NCBI GenBank assembly: GCA_046155505.1
Contig: JBJXFK010000286.1
Span: 1-21,098 of the forward strand
Direction of reading: 5' to 3'
Length of the DNA: 21,098 nt
From: JBJXFK01 sp046155505
Lineage (GTDB): Bacteria > Planctomycetota > Phycisphaerae > UBA1845 > Fen-1342
Under the pieces are notes generated by a model. The model was not told the DNA's origin. It saw only the letters and a program-made list of their open reading frames with translations, and ran no database searches. The translations under genes and the position numbers were made by a program. This document shows, piece after piece, positions 9,844-17,233 of this stretch; within the stretch, counting starts at the first letter, position 1; every line of letters begins with the position of its first letter.

Positions 9844-11106
9844 ATGAATATGAGTACCAGCACCGACCTCAAAGAGCGGCTTCAGACGCTTTCGATCGCC
9901 AAGGATCAACGCCCGAAAGCGCGCGCCGGCGGCGGAATCCTGCGAACCATTATCACTGTGGTGATCGTGGGTGGCGTCGGCTACGGCGGCTACGTCGCGT
10001 ACCAAAGCGGGGCGATCGGCAAACTTGCCGACGGATTGTCCAGCTCGACGGCATCCGCGACCGCCACAGCCGCGACCGCCGACAAGAATACGCAGATCAC
10101 GCCCATGCTAATTCGGGCCGCGGCCGACTCTGCCGCACCGGCCGTACTGACCGCGACCGGCAAGATCGTGAGCGATCATCAGGTCGAGGTTTCGACAAAG
10201 GTGTCGGGCCAGATTGTCGAAATGAACTTTGAGCAGGGTGATCGCGTGCAAGCCGGTCAGGTGCTCGCGCGAATCGAAGACGTGATCTACAAAGCGCGGC
10301 GAGACGAGGCCGTGGCGCTGCTGGCCAAGGCCAGGGCGACGGTCGAGTTTGAGCGATTCAATCACAAACGCATGGTCGATCTGTTCGCCGAGTCGCGCGC
10401 GTCCGAGGTCGAGGTGAACAACGCCAAACGAGCGCTCGAAGAGGCCATCGCACAAGTGGCCACCGAGCAGGCTCGGCTCGAATTCAGCGACAAGCTGCTG
10501 CGCGATTGTGAAGTGGTCGCGCCGATCGCCGGCGTGATTCTCGAACGCAACGTCGAGATCGGCGATTTCGTCGCTGCTGAGGGTGGTCGCGGTGCGAACG
10601 CCAACGCCCAGTTCGGCTCGATCGCCGACATGTCAAAGCTGCGGGTCGAGGTGGACGTGAGCGAGCTGGACATCAACCGACTGCGACGCGAGATGCCCTG
10701 CCAGGTCGTTCCCGATGCGTACAAGGACCGAAAGTACCCCGGCCGCGTCATGTGGATCGACCCCGGCGCGAACTATGCGAAGGCGACCGTGCAGGTAAAG
10801 GTGCGGATCGAGAATCCCGACGACCTGCTGCGCGTCGAGGGCACGGCCCAGGTGCAGTTTTTCGCCGAGGCCCCGACCGGCGGCACAGGCAAGCCGACGA
10901 TCTGGCTGCCCGAATCGGCGATTACCATCGATGCGTCTGGCAACGCCAGCGTCTACATCATCGACGGCGAAGTGCTGCGCAAATCAGCGGTGACGCTGGG
11001 TCGCAAGGCCGGGCGACAGATCGAGATCACCAGCGGGCTGACAGACGGTCAGTCAATCGTATCGAGCGGCGTCGACCGCCTGACCGACGGCCAGCGGCTC
11101 CGATGA
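9844..11106 (+). CDS. Periplasmic adaptor protein, HlyD/MacA-like
   Basis: A 420-residue membrane fusion protein of the type that links an inner-membrane pump (ABC or RND) to an outer-membrane channel. A short cytoplasmic N-terminus leads to one membrane segment (about 31-53). A Ser/Ala/Thr linker follows, then the first lipoyl half (about 112-148, VSGQIVEMNFEQGDRVQAGQ). A helical hairpin (about 150-222) is next, followed by the second lipoyl half (APIAGVILERNVEIGDFV, about 226-243) and beta-barrel/membrane-proximal domains ending in GVDRLTDGQRL. The start is ATG 9844, though ATG 9850 is equally possible since neither has a clear ribosome binding site. No transporter or outer-membrane channel gene follows. 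The next gene is convergent 18 bp away, so the pump partner must be elsewhere. Confidence 0.87.
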   Translation: MNMSTSTDLKERLQTLSIAKDQRPKARAGGGILRTIITVVIVGGVGYGGYVAYQSGAIGKLADGLSSSTASATATAATADKNTQITPMLIRAAADSAAPAVLTATGKIVSDHQVEVSTKVSGQIVEMNFEQGDRVQAGQVLARIEDVIYKARRDEAVALLAKARATVEFERFNHKRMVDLFAESRASEVEVNNAKRALEEAIAQVATEQARLEFSDKLLRDCEVVAPIAGVILERNVEIGDFVAAEGGRGANANAQFGSIADMSKLRVEVDVSELDINRLRREMPCQVVPDAYKDRKYPGRVMWIDPGANYAKATVQVKVRIENPDDLLRVEGTAQVQFFAEAPTGGTGKPTIWLPESAITIDASGNASVYIIDGEVLRKSAVTLGRKAGRQIEITSGLTDGQSIVSSGVDRLTDGQRLR

Positions 11107-11124
11107 TTGACGATCGGCGCGCCA

Positions 11125-12045
11125 TCACCGCCGCTTGCTGCGCTGCGTCAAAAACTCGACCAGTGCCTTGTCGAACGGAATCGACGTATCCAGCGGCACG
11201 TAATCGCCCTTGATCGCTGAGATGCGCGTGCGCAGTTCGTCGCGCCACGCCGCAACCGCCGCCTCATACGATTCTCGCACGCCGTCAGCATCGACGTCGA
11301 TCGTCTCGCCGCTCTCCGGGTCTTCGAGTCGCACCGCGCCATCCATCGGCAATCGCACCTCTGCCGCGTCGAGCACGTGCATCACGATCAGATCATGCCC
11401 GCGGAAACGAATGTGCTGCGTCGCTTCCAGCACGCCCGCGGTGTCGGTCAGCAAATCGCTCAGCAGCACGATCACGCCGCGATGCGGAATGCGAGCGAGC
11501 ACCGCGTGAATAGCCGATGCAAGGCCGGTGCCGCCGCTTGGCGCGACCGACGACAGCGTGCTGAGCAAATGCACGAGATCGCTACGGCGCGAGCGCGGCG
11601 GCAACTGCGTGACCAGCGCCTCATTGACGATCGCCAGGCCGATCGCGTCTTGCTGTCGCGTGACCAGATAGCCGAGCGCGGCGGCCAGGTGTACCGCGTA
11701 ATCGAGCTTGGTCGCGTGCGTCGCGGCGTCGGCGGCCTGCTCAGCCGGACCGACATAGCCCATGCTCGACGACGAATCGACGATTAGATGACACGCGAGG
11801 TGCGTCTCGGCGGCGTACTTGCGCACGAACAGGCGATCGGTGCGGGCATAGACGTTCCAATCAATGGTGCGCAGATCGTCGCCATGCACATACTTGCGAT
11901 GCTCGGCGAACTCGACCGACAGCCCCTGAAACGGCGAACGATGCAGGCCGGCGAGAAAGCCCTCGACGATAAAGCGCGCCCGCAAATCGAGCCGCTGCAC
12001 CTGCTGGATCACTTCGGGATTGAGGTATCTCGCCAAGTTGGCCAT
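11125..12045 (-). CDS. DUF58 family protein
   Basis: A 306-residue protein. The hallmark DUF58 stretch lies at about 36-77 (RSPFQGLSVEFAEHRKYVHG, then DDLRTIDWNVYARTD). It is followed by a vWA-like metal site, D90-S-S-S-S, and a vWA-type alpha/beta fold. Relatives usually sit beside a MoxR AAA+ ATPase and BatA/BatB-like proteins in systems thought to act in envelope stress or chaperone-like metal insertion. None of these partners is in this window. The start at 12045 (MANLARYL) is chosen because homologues begin this way and the upstream 45 codons look non-coding. Its ribosome binding site is weak. It converges on the adaptor gene with only 18 bp between stops. Confidence 0.85.
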   Translation of the reverse strand: MANLARYLNPEVIQQVQRLDLRARFIVEGFLAGLHRSPFQGLSVEFAEHRKYVHGDDLRTIDWNVYARTDRLFVRKYAAETHLACHLIVDSSSSMGYVGPAEQAADAATHATKLDYAVHLAAALGYLVTRQQDAIGLAIVNEALVTQLPPRSRRSDLVHLLSTLSSVAPSGGTGLASAIHAVLARIPHRGVIVLLSDLLTDTAGVLEATQHIRFRGHDLIVMHVLDAAEVRLPMDGAVRLEDPESGETIDVDADGVRESYEAAVAAWRDELRTRISAIKGDYVPLDTSIPFDKALVEFLTQRSKRR

Positions 12046-12267
12046 GAGGTTTGTCTCGTTCGAGTCGCGCGACGTTGCGCTATGCGTGCGTAATGGTAGC
12101 TGCGCGCCGACGGCACCGCGCGGGCCACGCATGTTTCCTTTGCGAGATCGCAACGCAAAATTAGCAGCGACACGCTTCACGCCACGCCGAGGCGCGATTA
12201 CCGTTCAAACGCAACGAATAATCACGGCGGGCCGCAACCACACCGCCCATCAATCAGGAGAATCACG

Positions 12268-13245
12268 ATGTCGATGACACGTCGCGAATGGATCTTCACT
12301 GCCGGAGCGCTCACGCTCAGCGGCCTGCTCGGCTCCGTACCCGCGACTGCGCGGATGCAGGACGCGCCGAGGCCCGCCGGCAATCGCAAACGCTCGATCC
12401 GCATCGCACATTTGACCGACATCCACGTTCAACCCGAGCGAGCCGCCGGCCTGGGCATGGAAACCTGCCTCAAACATGTGCAGCAGCAGGCGGACAAGCC
12501 GACGCTGATTCTCACCGGCGGCGACCTGATCATGGATTCGTTCGACCACGACGCGCCGCGGACGAAATTACAATGGGAGCTGTTCACCAAGGTGCTCAAG
12601 GACTCTTGCGGCGTGCCGGTGCGGCACACGCTCGGCAATCACGACATCTGGGGCTGGAGCAAAAAGAAGAGCAAAACCACCGGCGACGAGCCGATGTGGG
12701 GCAAAAAGTGGGCCTGCGAAACGCTCGGCCTGGCCAAGCCGTATCACAGCTACGACCAGGCCGGCTGGCACTTTGTGCACCTCGACAGCGTTTCGCCCGA
12801 CGGCGAGGGCTATTGCGGCAAGCTCGACGACGAGCAGATGGATTGGCTCAAGGCCGACCTGGCCAAGACCGACGCCAAAACGCCGGTGCTGGTCATTTCG
12901 CACATTCCGATCGTCAGCGTTGCCCCGGCCATCAACGGCAAGGAAGACCCTAAGCTGGTCGATCACAAGATCGGCGGCGGCGTGATGCACCGCGACGCGA
13001 TTCAGCTCAAAAACCTGTTCCTCAAGTATCGCAACGTCAAGGTCTGCCTGAGCGGGCATCTGCATCTGAACGAGCGTATCGACTTCAACGGCGTAACCTA
13101 CCTGTGCAACGGCGCAGTCAGCGGCGCGTGGTGGCGCGGCAAGAACGCAGAGACGGCCAACGGCTATGCACTGATCGACCTGTTCGACGACGGGACGTTT
13201 GAGAATCGCTATGTCGAGTATGAGTGGAAGGTCGTCGACGCGTAA
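12268..13245 (+). CDS. Exported calcineurin-like metallophosphoesterase
   Basis: A 325-residue enzyme with the complete two-metal phosphoesterase set: D51-x-H53 (TDIH), GGD at 84-86, GNHD at 123-126, His212 in SHIP, and GHLH at 263-266. The N-terminus TRREWIF followed by a hydrophobic stretch to about 28 looks like a twin-arginine signal, so the folded metalloenzyme is probably exported to the periplasm. Substrates of this family range from phosphomonoesters to phosphodiesters and cannot be predicted here. AGGAG (12256-12260) sets the start. It is divergent from the DUF58 gene across 222 bp that holds no clear promoter. Confidence 0.9.
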   Translation: MSMTRREWIFTAGALTLSGLLGSVPATARMQDAPRPAGNRKRSIRIAHLTDIHVQPERAAGLGMETCLKHVQQQADKPTLILTGGDLIMDSFDHDAPRTKLQWELFTKVLKDSCGVPVRHTLGNHDIWGWSKKKSKTTGDEPMWGKKWACETLGLAKPYHSYDQAGWHFVHLDSVSPDGEGYCGKLDDEQMDWLKADLAKTDAKTPVLVISHIPIVSVAPAINGKEDPKLVDHKIGGGVMHRDAIQLKNLFLKYRNVKVCLSGHLHLNERIDFNGVTYLCNGAVSGAWWRGKNAETANGYALIDLFDDGTFENRYVEYEWKVVDA

Positions 13246-13269
13246 CGACGGCGGGATCCGATCTGCACC

Positions 13270-13382
13270 ATCCGAACCCCGGGCGCGAGCGACAGGGTAA
13301 CACGCCGGGCCGAACGCCTTGCGACGTCGCAGCGTTTCTGGCCAAACACGCGACACAACTCGCTCGCGCTCGGGGTTCGAAT
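13270..13382. repeat. MITE-like element, copy 2
   Basis: A 113-bp element with 23-bp terminal inverted repeats at 13270-13292 and 13360-13382 (21 of 23 matched). The left end and the following TAACACGCCG, plus the right end CTCGCTCGCGCTCGGGGTTCG, are shared with the copy at 5555-5697. The middle differs, containing the palindrome GCGACGTCGC. The gap 13246-13548 otherwise holds a 13-bp match (13432-13444) to the repeat at 46-58 and a terminator. Confidence 0.72.
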
Positions 13383-13470
13383 CGGAAGCTCGCTGAGCTC
13401 GCAACACTCGCTTGCGCGTCGCGTTCAGAATGCGGCTGCTCCACGGACGGTTGCACCATACGAACGCACA

Positions 13471-13506
13471 AAGGCCGCACCGGCGATTTCTCGCGGGTGC
13501 GGCCTT
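13471..13506. terminator. Bidirectional terminator hairpin
   Basis: AAGGCCGCACC (13471-13481) pairs perfectly with GGTGCGGCCTT (13496-13506) over a 14-nt loop. On the minus strand it is followed by TGTG after a TTT, and on the plus strand by GATGTTGCTT. It lies 43 bp past the stop of the last type VI gene and would also serve the phosphoesterase gene from the other side. Confidence 0.6.
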
Positions 13507-13548
13507 GATGTTGCTTAGTTCCGAACGCGGGTCATTGCCTCGCATGCA

Positions 13549-13929
13549 TCAGGCGATGCTGCTGAAGTAGACCTGCGTCTCAACCGGTGCCAGTTGTCGC
13601 GTGCTGCCGGTCGCCGAGGCGTAGCGGGTGAAATAATCACTCGCCATTCGCACCAGCGCCGCCAGCGCCCCCGACGTGTCGGCGCTGCCGCCGCGCTTGG
13701 CTCCGATCGTCCCGCCGCTCACGTCCACGCCGAGGATGCGGATGATCTCCGTATGCTCGCGCATGTTCGTGTCGTAGATCGGCGCGCCGGACAGTTGCCG
13801 CATGCCGGCCCAGTTCATCGCCTGATCGAGGCTGTTGCCTTCGGGCAGGGCTTCCATCGTCACGCTCGGCTGAGCGTAGTTCCCGCCGAGCGGGATGCTG
13901 GCCGCAAAGCCGGGTCTCGAATCTAGCAT
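13549..13929 (-). CDS. Unknown 126-residue protein, last gene of T6SS operon
   Basis: I do not recognise this family. The start at 13929 is strongly supported by AGGAGA (minus strand, 13935-13940) five bases before the ATG. The protein has no signal peptide, membrane segment or cysteine. It contains a glycine/serine-rich middle (VDVSGGTIGAKRGGSADTSG, about 68-87) and an amphipathic stretch (ALAALVRMASDYFTRYA) before a short beta-like tail. It begins 48 bp after hcp on the same strand and is followed by a terminator, so it is very probably co-transcribed with tssB, tssC and hcp. By position it could be an Hcp-carried effector, a tube chaperone or an assembly factor. None of these is shown by the sequence. 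Confidence 0.75.
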   Translation of the reverse strand: MLDSRPGFAASIPLGGNYAQPSVTMEALPEGNSLDQAMNWAGMRQLSGAPIYDTNMREHTEIIRILGVDVSGGTIGAKRGGSADTSGALAALVRMASDYFTRYASATGSTRQLAPVETQVYFSSIA

Positions 13930-13942
13930 GGTGTTCTCCTTG

Positions 13943-13977
13943 GTGTCTGATCACTCGCGCTGCGTGGTGATCGACAC
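13943..13977 (-). promoter_or_regulatory. Hairpin between hcp and the next gene
   Basis: Read on the minus strand, GTGTCGATCAC (13977-13967) pairs with GTGATC-A-GACAC (13954-13943) with a single-base bulge and a 12-nt loop. It starts right at the hcp stop codon and ends just before the ribosome binding site of the 126-residue gene. There is no T-tract, so it is more likely an mRNA stabiliser or partial attenuator than a terminator. Confidence 0.55.
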
Positions 13978-14463
13978 TTACTTCGGAACAACCCAGCTAT
14001 CTTCCGACTCGATGCCGTCGATTTCCCAGGTCCACTTGATCTTCTTGTACGTGTAGGAAATCTCTTCCATGTGGGTATAGCTCTCGGTCTTCGGATCGAG
14101 GCAGTTCGGCATCCACGGACGGATGCTGACGATGATCGCGTCCTCGAGCACGTGCGTGAAGTAATGCTCTTCCTGACCCGACGGATTGATGCGATACCAC
14201 TTGATCGTCACGTTCTTCATGTGCTCGCCCGTACACAGAGCCTGGTACAGCTTCGGCGAGCTCTTGTCGTACATCTTGACCACCGACAACGCGTTGTGGA
14301 CGCGCTTGCCGGTCGACAGACCCGACTGCGGATCGCGCGGAATGCGCACTTCGTGGTTGAACGCTTCGACCAGAATCGTGCTCTCGCGGCCCTGCATCTC
14401 GCACGAACCGTCGATCTTGCCCTGATTCTCGCCTTCGAGGGTCATGTGTGCCGGCATTGGCAT
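13978..14463 (-). CDS. hcp: Type VI secretion tube protein Hcp
   Basis: A 161-residue Hcp1-family protein. Hexamers stack into the inner tube that is fired by sheath contraction, and some effectors ride inside. Diagnostic stretches are ILVEAFNHEV (about 30-39), GLSTGKRVHNALSVVKMYDK (about 48-67), SSPKLYQAL, and HMEEISYTYKKIKWTW near the C-terminus. AGGAGA (minus strand, 14471-14476) sits seven bases before the ATG at 14463. It follows tssC after 414 bp and precedes the unknown 126-residue gene. The protein has three cysteines and no fused toxin domain, so it looks like a structural Hcp rather than an evolved one. Confidence 0.93.
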   Translation of the reverse strand: MPMPAHMTLEGENQGKIDGSCEMQGRESTILVEAFNHEVRIPRDPQSGLSTGKRVHNALSVVKMYDKSSPKLYQALCTGEHMKNVTIKWYRINPSGQEEHYFTHVLEDAIIVSIRPWMPNCLDPKTESYTHMEEISYTYKKIKWTWEIDGIESEDSWVVPK

Positions 14464-14877
14464 GACAAAGTCTCCTGATTGTTCCCGTGACTCGCGTCGC
14501 TCTCGACCCAGCCGGCGTCAGGTTCACACGAACCCGCGTTCCGCCGCTTCGTCTCGTTTTCACCCGTTCGCTTGCGTCACGCTCGTCATAGAGCATCCGC
14601 CGTACCACAAGGCGACGAGCCGCTGCCGAAATTCTCAAACAATCGCTAAGTGCATCATTTTCAGCAACTTATGCGACCATTATTGGAACTCGTTCTCGCC
14701 GCACTCGCCCAGACCGCAATCGTCGTGGCGAACGGTTGGAAGCTCGCGGCTTCCCAATTGCCCAACCTTCTTCCCACCTGCCCATTCGTGGCCCCGGCGA
14801 GCCGCTGATTCGGCATTTTCTGCCGAGGCGACTCGCCGGAAACACGTCCAGTCAATCCATTCGTGGCCGCAACTACC
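14464..14877 (-). other. tssC-hcp gap with hairpin and direct repeat
   Basis: No gene is supported in this 414-bp gap. On the minus strand, about 40 nt past the tssC stop, a hairpin is formed by CCGGCGAG/CTCGCCGG (14794-14801 and 14832-14839) with an inner CGGCA/TGCCG stem (14811-14815 and 14821-14825). The 12-bp direct repeat CCATTCGTGGCC flanks it at 14782-14793 and 14857-14868. A locally AT-rich stretch (14635-14690) could hold an hcp promoter, but no box pair was convincing. Confidence 0.5.
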
Positions 14878-16350
14878 TTACTTATCGAGCTTGCCCACCA
14901 GCGACAGCTCAAAGTTCGCACCTTCGAACTTGATGTGCGGCATGACCTTGAGCCCGACCTTATAGAAGCCGACCTCGCCCTCAACCTCCGACACCTCGAC
15001 CGCAAACTTGCGGATCGGACGGCGGTTGGCGACTTCCGGCTGCGGGCTGTCCATGTCGACCGCGTATTGGCGCAGCCATTCGGTCAACTCGGTCTGCATC
15101 TTCACCGGCGTCTGCCAGGTTTGCAGATTGTCGCGCTGAATCACCTTCAGATAGTGCGCCAGACGCGACACCATCATCATGTACGGCATGCGCGTGCCCA
15201 GCTTGTAATTGGTCGAAGAGGCGCGGCCCTCGGCCGTGTCGGGGAAGCTCTTGGGCTTCTGCACCGAGTTCGCGCTGAAGAAACACGCCTTGTCGGTGTT
15301 CTTGTACATGGTCATACCGATGAAGCCGCACTCGGCAAGCTCGTATTCACGCCGATCGCTGATGAGTGCTTCGGTCGGAATCTTGGTCTCGATGCCTTCC
15401 AGCGACTTGTACTGGTGCAGCACCAGATTCTCGACCATGCCGCCCGACTGCGGACCGGTGCAATTCATCATCCAGCGCGAGTCGGCAAAGCTCGCCGTCA
15501 GCCGCGTGGCAAAAGCGAACGCCGCGTTGCCCCACAGGTACTTGCCGTGACCGTCGGTCACCTTTTCCTGATAGTCAAACGCCTTCACCGGGTTGGCTGC
15601 CGGATCGTACGGATGACGCAGCAGGAACCGCGGCATCGTCAGCGCGAAGTAGCGCGAATCCTCGCTCTCGCGGAAGCTGTTCCACTTCGTATATTGCGGC
15701 TGCTCAAAAACGCTGCTCAGATCCTTGAGCTTGGGCAACTGCTGGAAGTCGTCCACGCCGAACATCTGCGGGCCGGCGGCCGCGATGAATGGGCAGTGCG
15801 ACATCGCGCCGACCGCCGACACCTTTTGCATCAGCGCGATATCGCGCGGGCCGGGGCCGAAGTCATAGTTGGCGATCATCGCGCCGAACGGCTGGCCGCC
15901 AGCCTGACCGAACTCGGCCGTGTACACATGCTGATACAGCCCGCTCTTGGGAATCTCGGGCGAATTCTCGAAGTCTTCGAGCAATGCGTCCTTCGACACG
16001 TTGAGAATGTCAATGCGGATGTTCTCGCGGAAGTCGGTCTGATCAACGAGGAACTTCAAGCCGCGCCACGAGCTTTCGAGCTTCTGCACCGGCTCGCTAT
16101 GCAGGATTTCGTCGAGCTGCTCGCTGAGCTTCGCATCGATCTCGGCGATGTACGCGTCGATGAGCGCCTTGTCGATCTTCTGCGACGGCGAATTGACCAG
16201 ATTCGTCAGCAACTCCTGAATGCCGCGACGAGCGATGCGGGCCGCGTCCTGGTCTTTTGTTCCAGTCGCAACGGTCAACTCGTCGAGCAGCGATGTCACT
16301 TCGGCGGGCATTTCAGCAGCGCCGGCGGCAGCTTGAGGGGCATCAGCCAT
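14878..16350 (-). CDS. tssC: Type VI secretion contractile sheath large subunit TssC
   Basis: A 490-residue VipB/ImpC-type protein that forms the contractile sheath with TssB around the Hcp tube. The alanine-rich start and helical N-terminus (1-90) lead to SSWRGLKFLVDQTDFRENI (from about 93), the family signature, then AMIANYDFGPGPRDIALM and VGAMSHCPFIAAAGPQMFG. A C-terminal domain near KFAVEVSEVEGEVGFYKVGL completes it. Length is normal. The start at 16350 follows GGGAGA (minus strand, 16359-16364) eight bases upstream. The ten extra codons of the longer frame lack a ribosome binding site. It lies 140 bp after tssB in the same direction. Confidence 0.95.
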   Translation of the reverse strand: MADAPQAAAGAAEMPAEVTSLLDELTVATGTKDQDAARIARRGIQELLTNLVNSPSQKIDKALIDAYIAEIDAKLSEQLDEILHSEPVQKLESSWRGLKFLVDQTDFRENIRIDILNVSKDALLEDFENSPEIPKSGLYQHVYTAEFGQAGGQPFGAMIANYDFGPGPRDIALMQKVSAVGAMSHCPFIAAAGPQMFGVDDFQQLPKLKDLSSVFEQPQYTKWNSFRESEDSRYFALTMPRFLLRHPYDPAANPVKAFDYQEKVTDGHGKYLWGNAAFAFATRLTASFADSRWMMNCTGPQSGGMVENLVLHQYKSLEGIETKIPTEALISDRREYELAECGFIGMTMYKNTDKACFFSANSVQKPKSFPDTAEGRASSTNYKLGTRMPYMMMVSRLAHYLKVIQRDNLQTWQTPVKMQTELTEWLRQYAVDMDSPQPEVANRRPIRKFAVEVSEVEGEVGFYKVGLKVMPHIKFEGANFELSLVGKLDK

Positions 16351-16490
16351 GGATTTCGTCTCCCATTCGCGGCCGACCAATCGCCGACCGCCGCTTGTTT
16401 CTCATTTGTATCGATGCAACCGGTGGCGGACGGTTCAACGACTCGGGATTTGCCCGCCGCGATGCGCTACGGCTGATCAACGTTCGACAA

Positions 16491-16976
16491 TCACGCGCCT
16501 TCGGGCTTCTTTAGCACGTCGAGCAGCTTCTTACGCGTCTCTTCGTCCGTGACCGTGCTCATGATTTTCTTCTGGAAGTCGCGGCTGTTGGCCAGCGGGG
16601 CCTTGAGCGCGTTGAGCGCTTCGCGCGTCTCGAGCAACTTGGCCAGCTCGGGCACTTGGCGCGCGATCTGCTCCGGCTCGAAGTCCTTCAGCGAGGCGAA
16701 CTTGAGCTTCACGCCCAATTCGTCGCCGTCCTTGCCGGTCAGCTTGTTCTTCACGTTGACCGAGGTTTCCAGCTTTTGGCTGGCAAGGACTTCGTTGAAA
16801 TTGTCCTTGTCAACCTTGATGGTCTTGCGTTCTTCGAGCGGCGTGTCGTCATTTCGCAGCGTGAAATCGCCGAGAATCGCCATGCGCAGCGGCAATTCCT
16901 TCTGCTCTTTCGCATTGGTCGCGGGGCGATACGTGATATTGATGCGCTCTTTGGGCGCCTTCGACTGACTCTTCAT
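16491..16976 (-). CDS. tssB: Type VI secretion contractile sheath small subunit TssB
   Basis: A 161-residue VipA/ImpB-type protein, the smaller sheath partner of TssC. The family pattern is RINITYRPATNAKEQKELPL (11-30), RMAILGDFTLR, then a VDKDNFNEVLASQKLE segment (about 55-70). A helical C-terminus has FQKKIMSTVTDEETRKKLLD, which would form the interlocking sheath strand/helix. The start at 16976 follows GAGGG (minus strand) eight bases upstream. The longer open frame is not supported. It is the first gene of the tssB-tssC-hcp-unknown operon, with a promoter-like sequence at 17062-17090. No ClpV, TssK, TssE, TssM or VgrG gene is in the window. Confidence 0.93.
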   Translation of the reverse strand: MKSQSKAPKERINITYRPATNAKEQKELPLRMAILGDFTLRNDDTPLEERKTIKVDKDNFNEVLASQKLETSVNVKNKLTGKDGDELGVKLKFASLKDFEPEQIARQVPELAKLLETREALNALKAPLANSRDFQKKIMSTVTDEETRKKLLDVLKKPEGA

Positions 16977-17061
16977 GCCGACACCCTCTTTGCGAAACGT
17001 GGTGGGGGAGCAAAGCCGTCGCTTCGATTGCGGCGGGAAATCCGCTCCCGGACAAGTGTTT

Positions 17062-17090
17062 GTGATACCGCGCCCGCTGATCGGCGTCAA
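17062..17090 (-). promoter_or_regulatory. Sigma70-like promoter of the tssB operon
   Basis: On the minus strand TTGACG (17090-17085) and TATCAC (17067-17062) are separated by exactly 17 bp, matching 5/6 and 4/6 consensus bases. The predicted transcript start lies about 80 nt before the tssB ATG. This is the best promoter match in the window. Confidence 0.5.
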
Positions 17091-17171
17091 TGAAAAGCCC
17101 GATGGGAGCGGAAGTTAGCAGACTGAGAGCGCGGCCCGGCTCCTGACTGAGAGCGTCATCGTCACCCCAAA

Positions 17172-17192
17172 CCGAGCCCGACGCGCAAGCGA
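17172..17192 (+). repeat. Lone end of the MITE-like element
   Basis: This 21-bp stretch resembles the left terminal repeat of the elements at 5555 and 13270 (same CCGA-CCCG-GCGCAAGCGA frame with a few changes). No matching right end was found nearby. It is probably a decayed or solo copy. Confidence 0.4.
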
Positions 17193-17233
17193 GGTCTACC
17201 TGTGCGATCGCGCAGCGTCCGCAGGCCCCCTTC

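Noticed and set aside
14444..14965. Plus-strand frame of 173 codons across the tssC-hcp gap
   Set aside because: Ser/Pro/Arg-rich product with no ribosome binding site. It overlaps hcp and tssC at both ends, and the gap contains hairpins and repeats.
14863..16476. Open frame of 537 codons on the plus strand opposite tssC
   Set aside because: It is the mirror frame of a high-GC gene. tssC is unmistakable on the other strand, and the plus-strand product has no recognisable fold and an odd His/Arg-rich composition.
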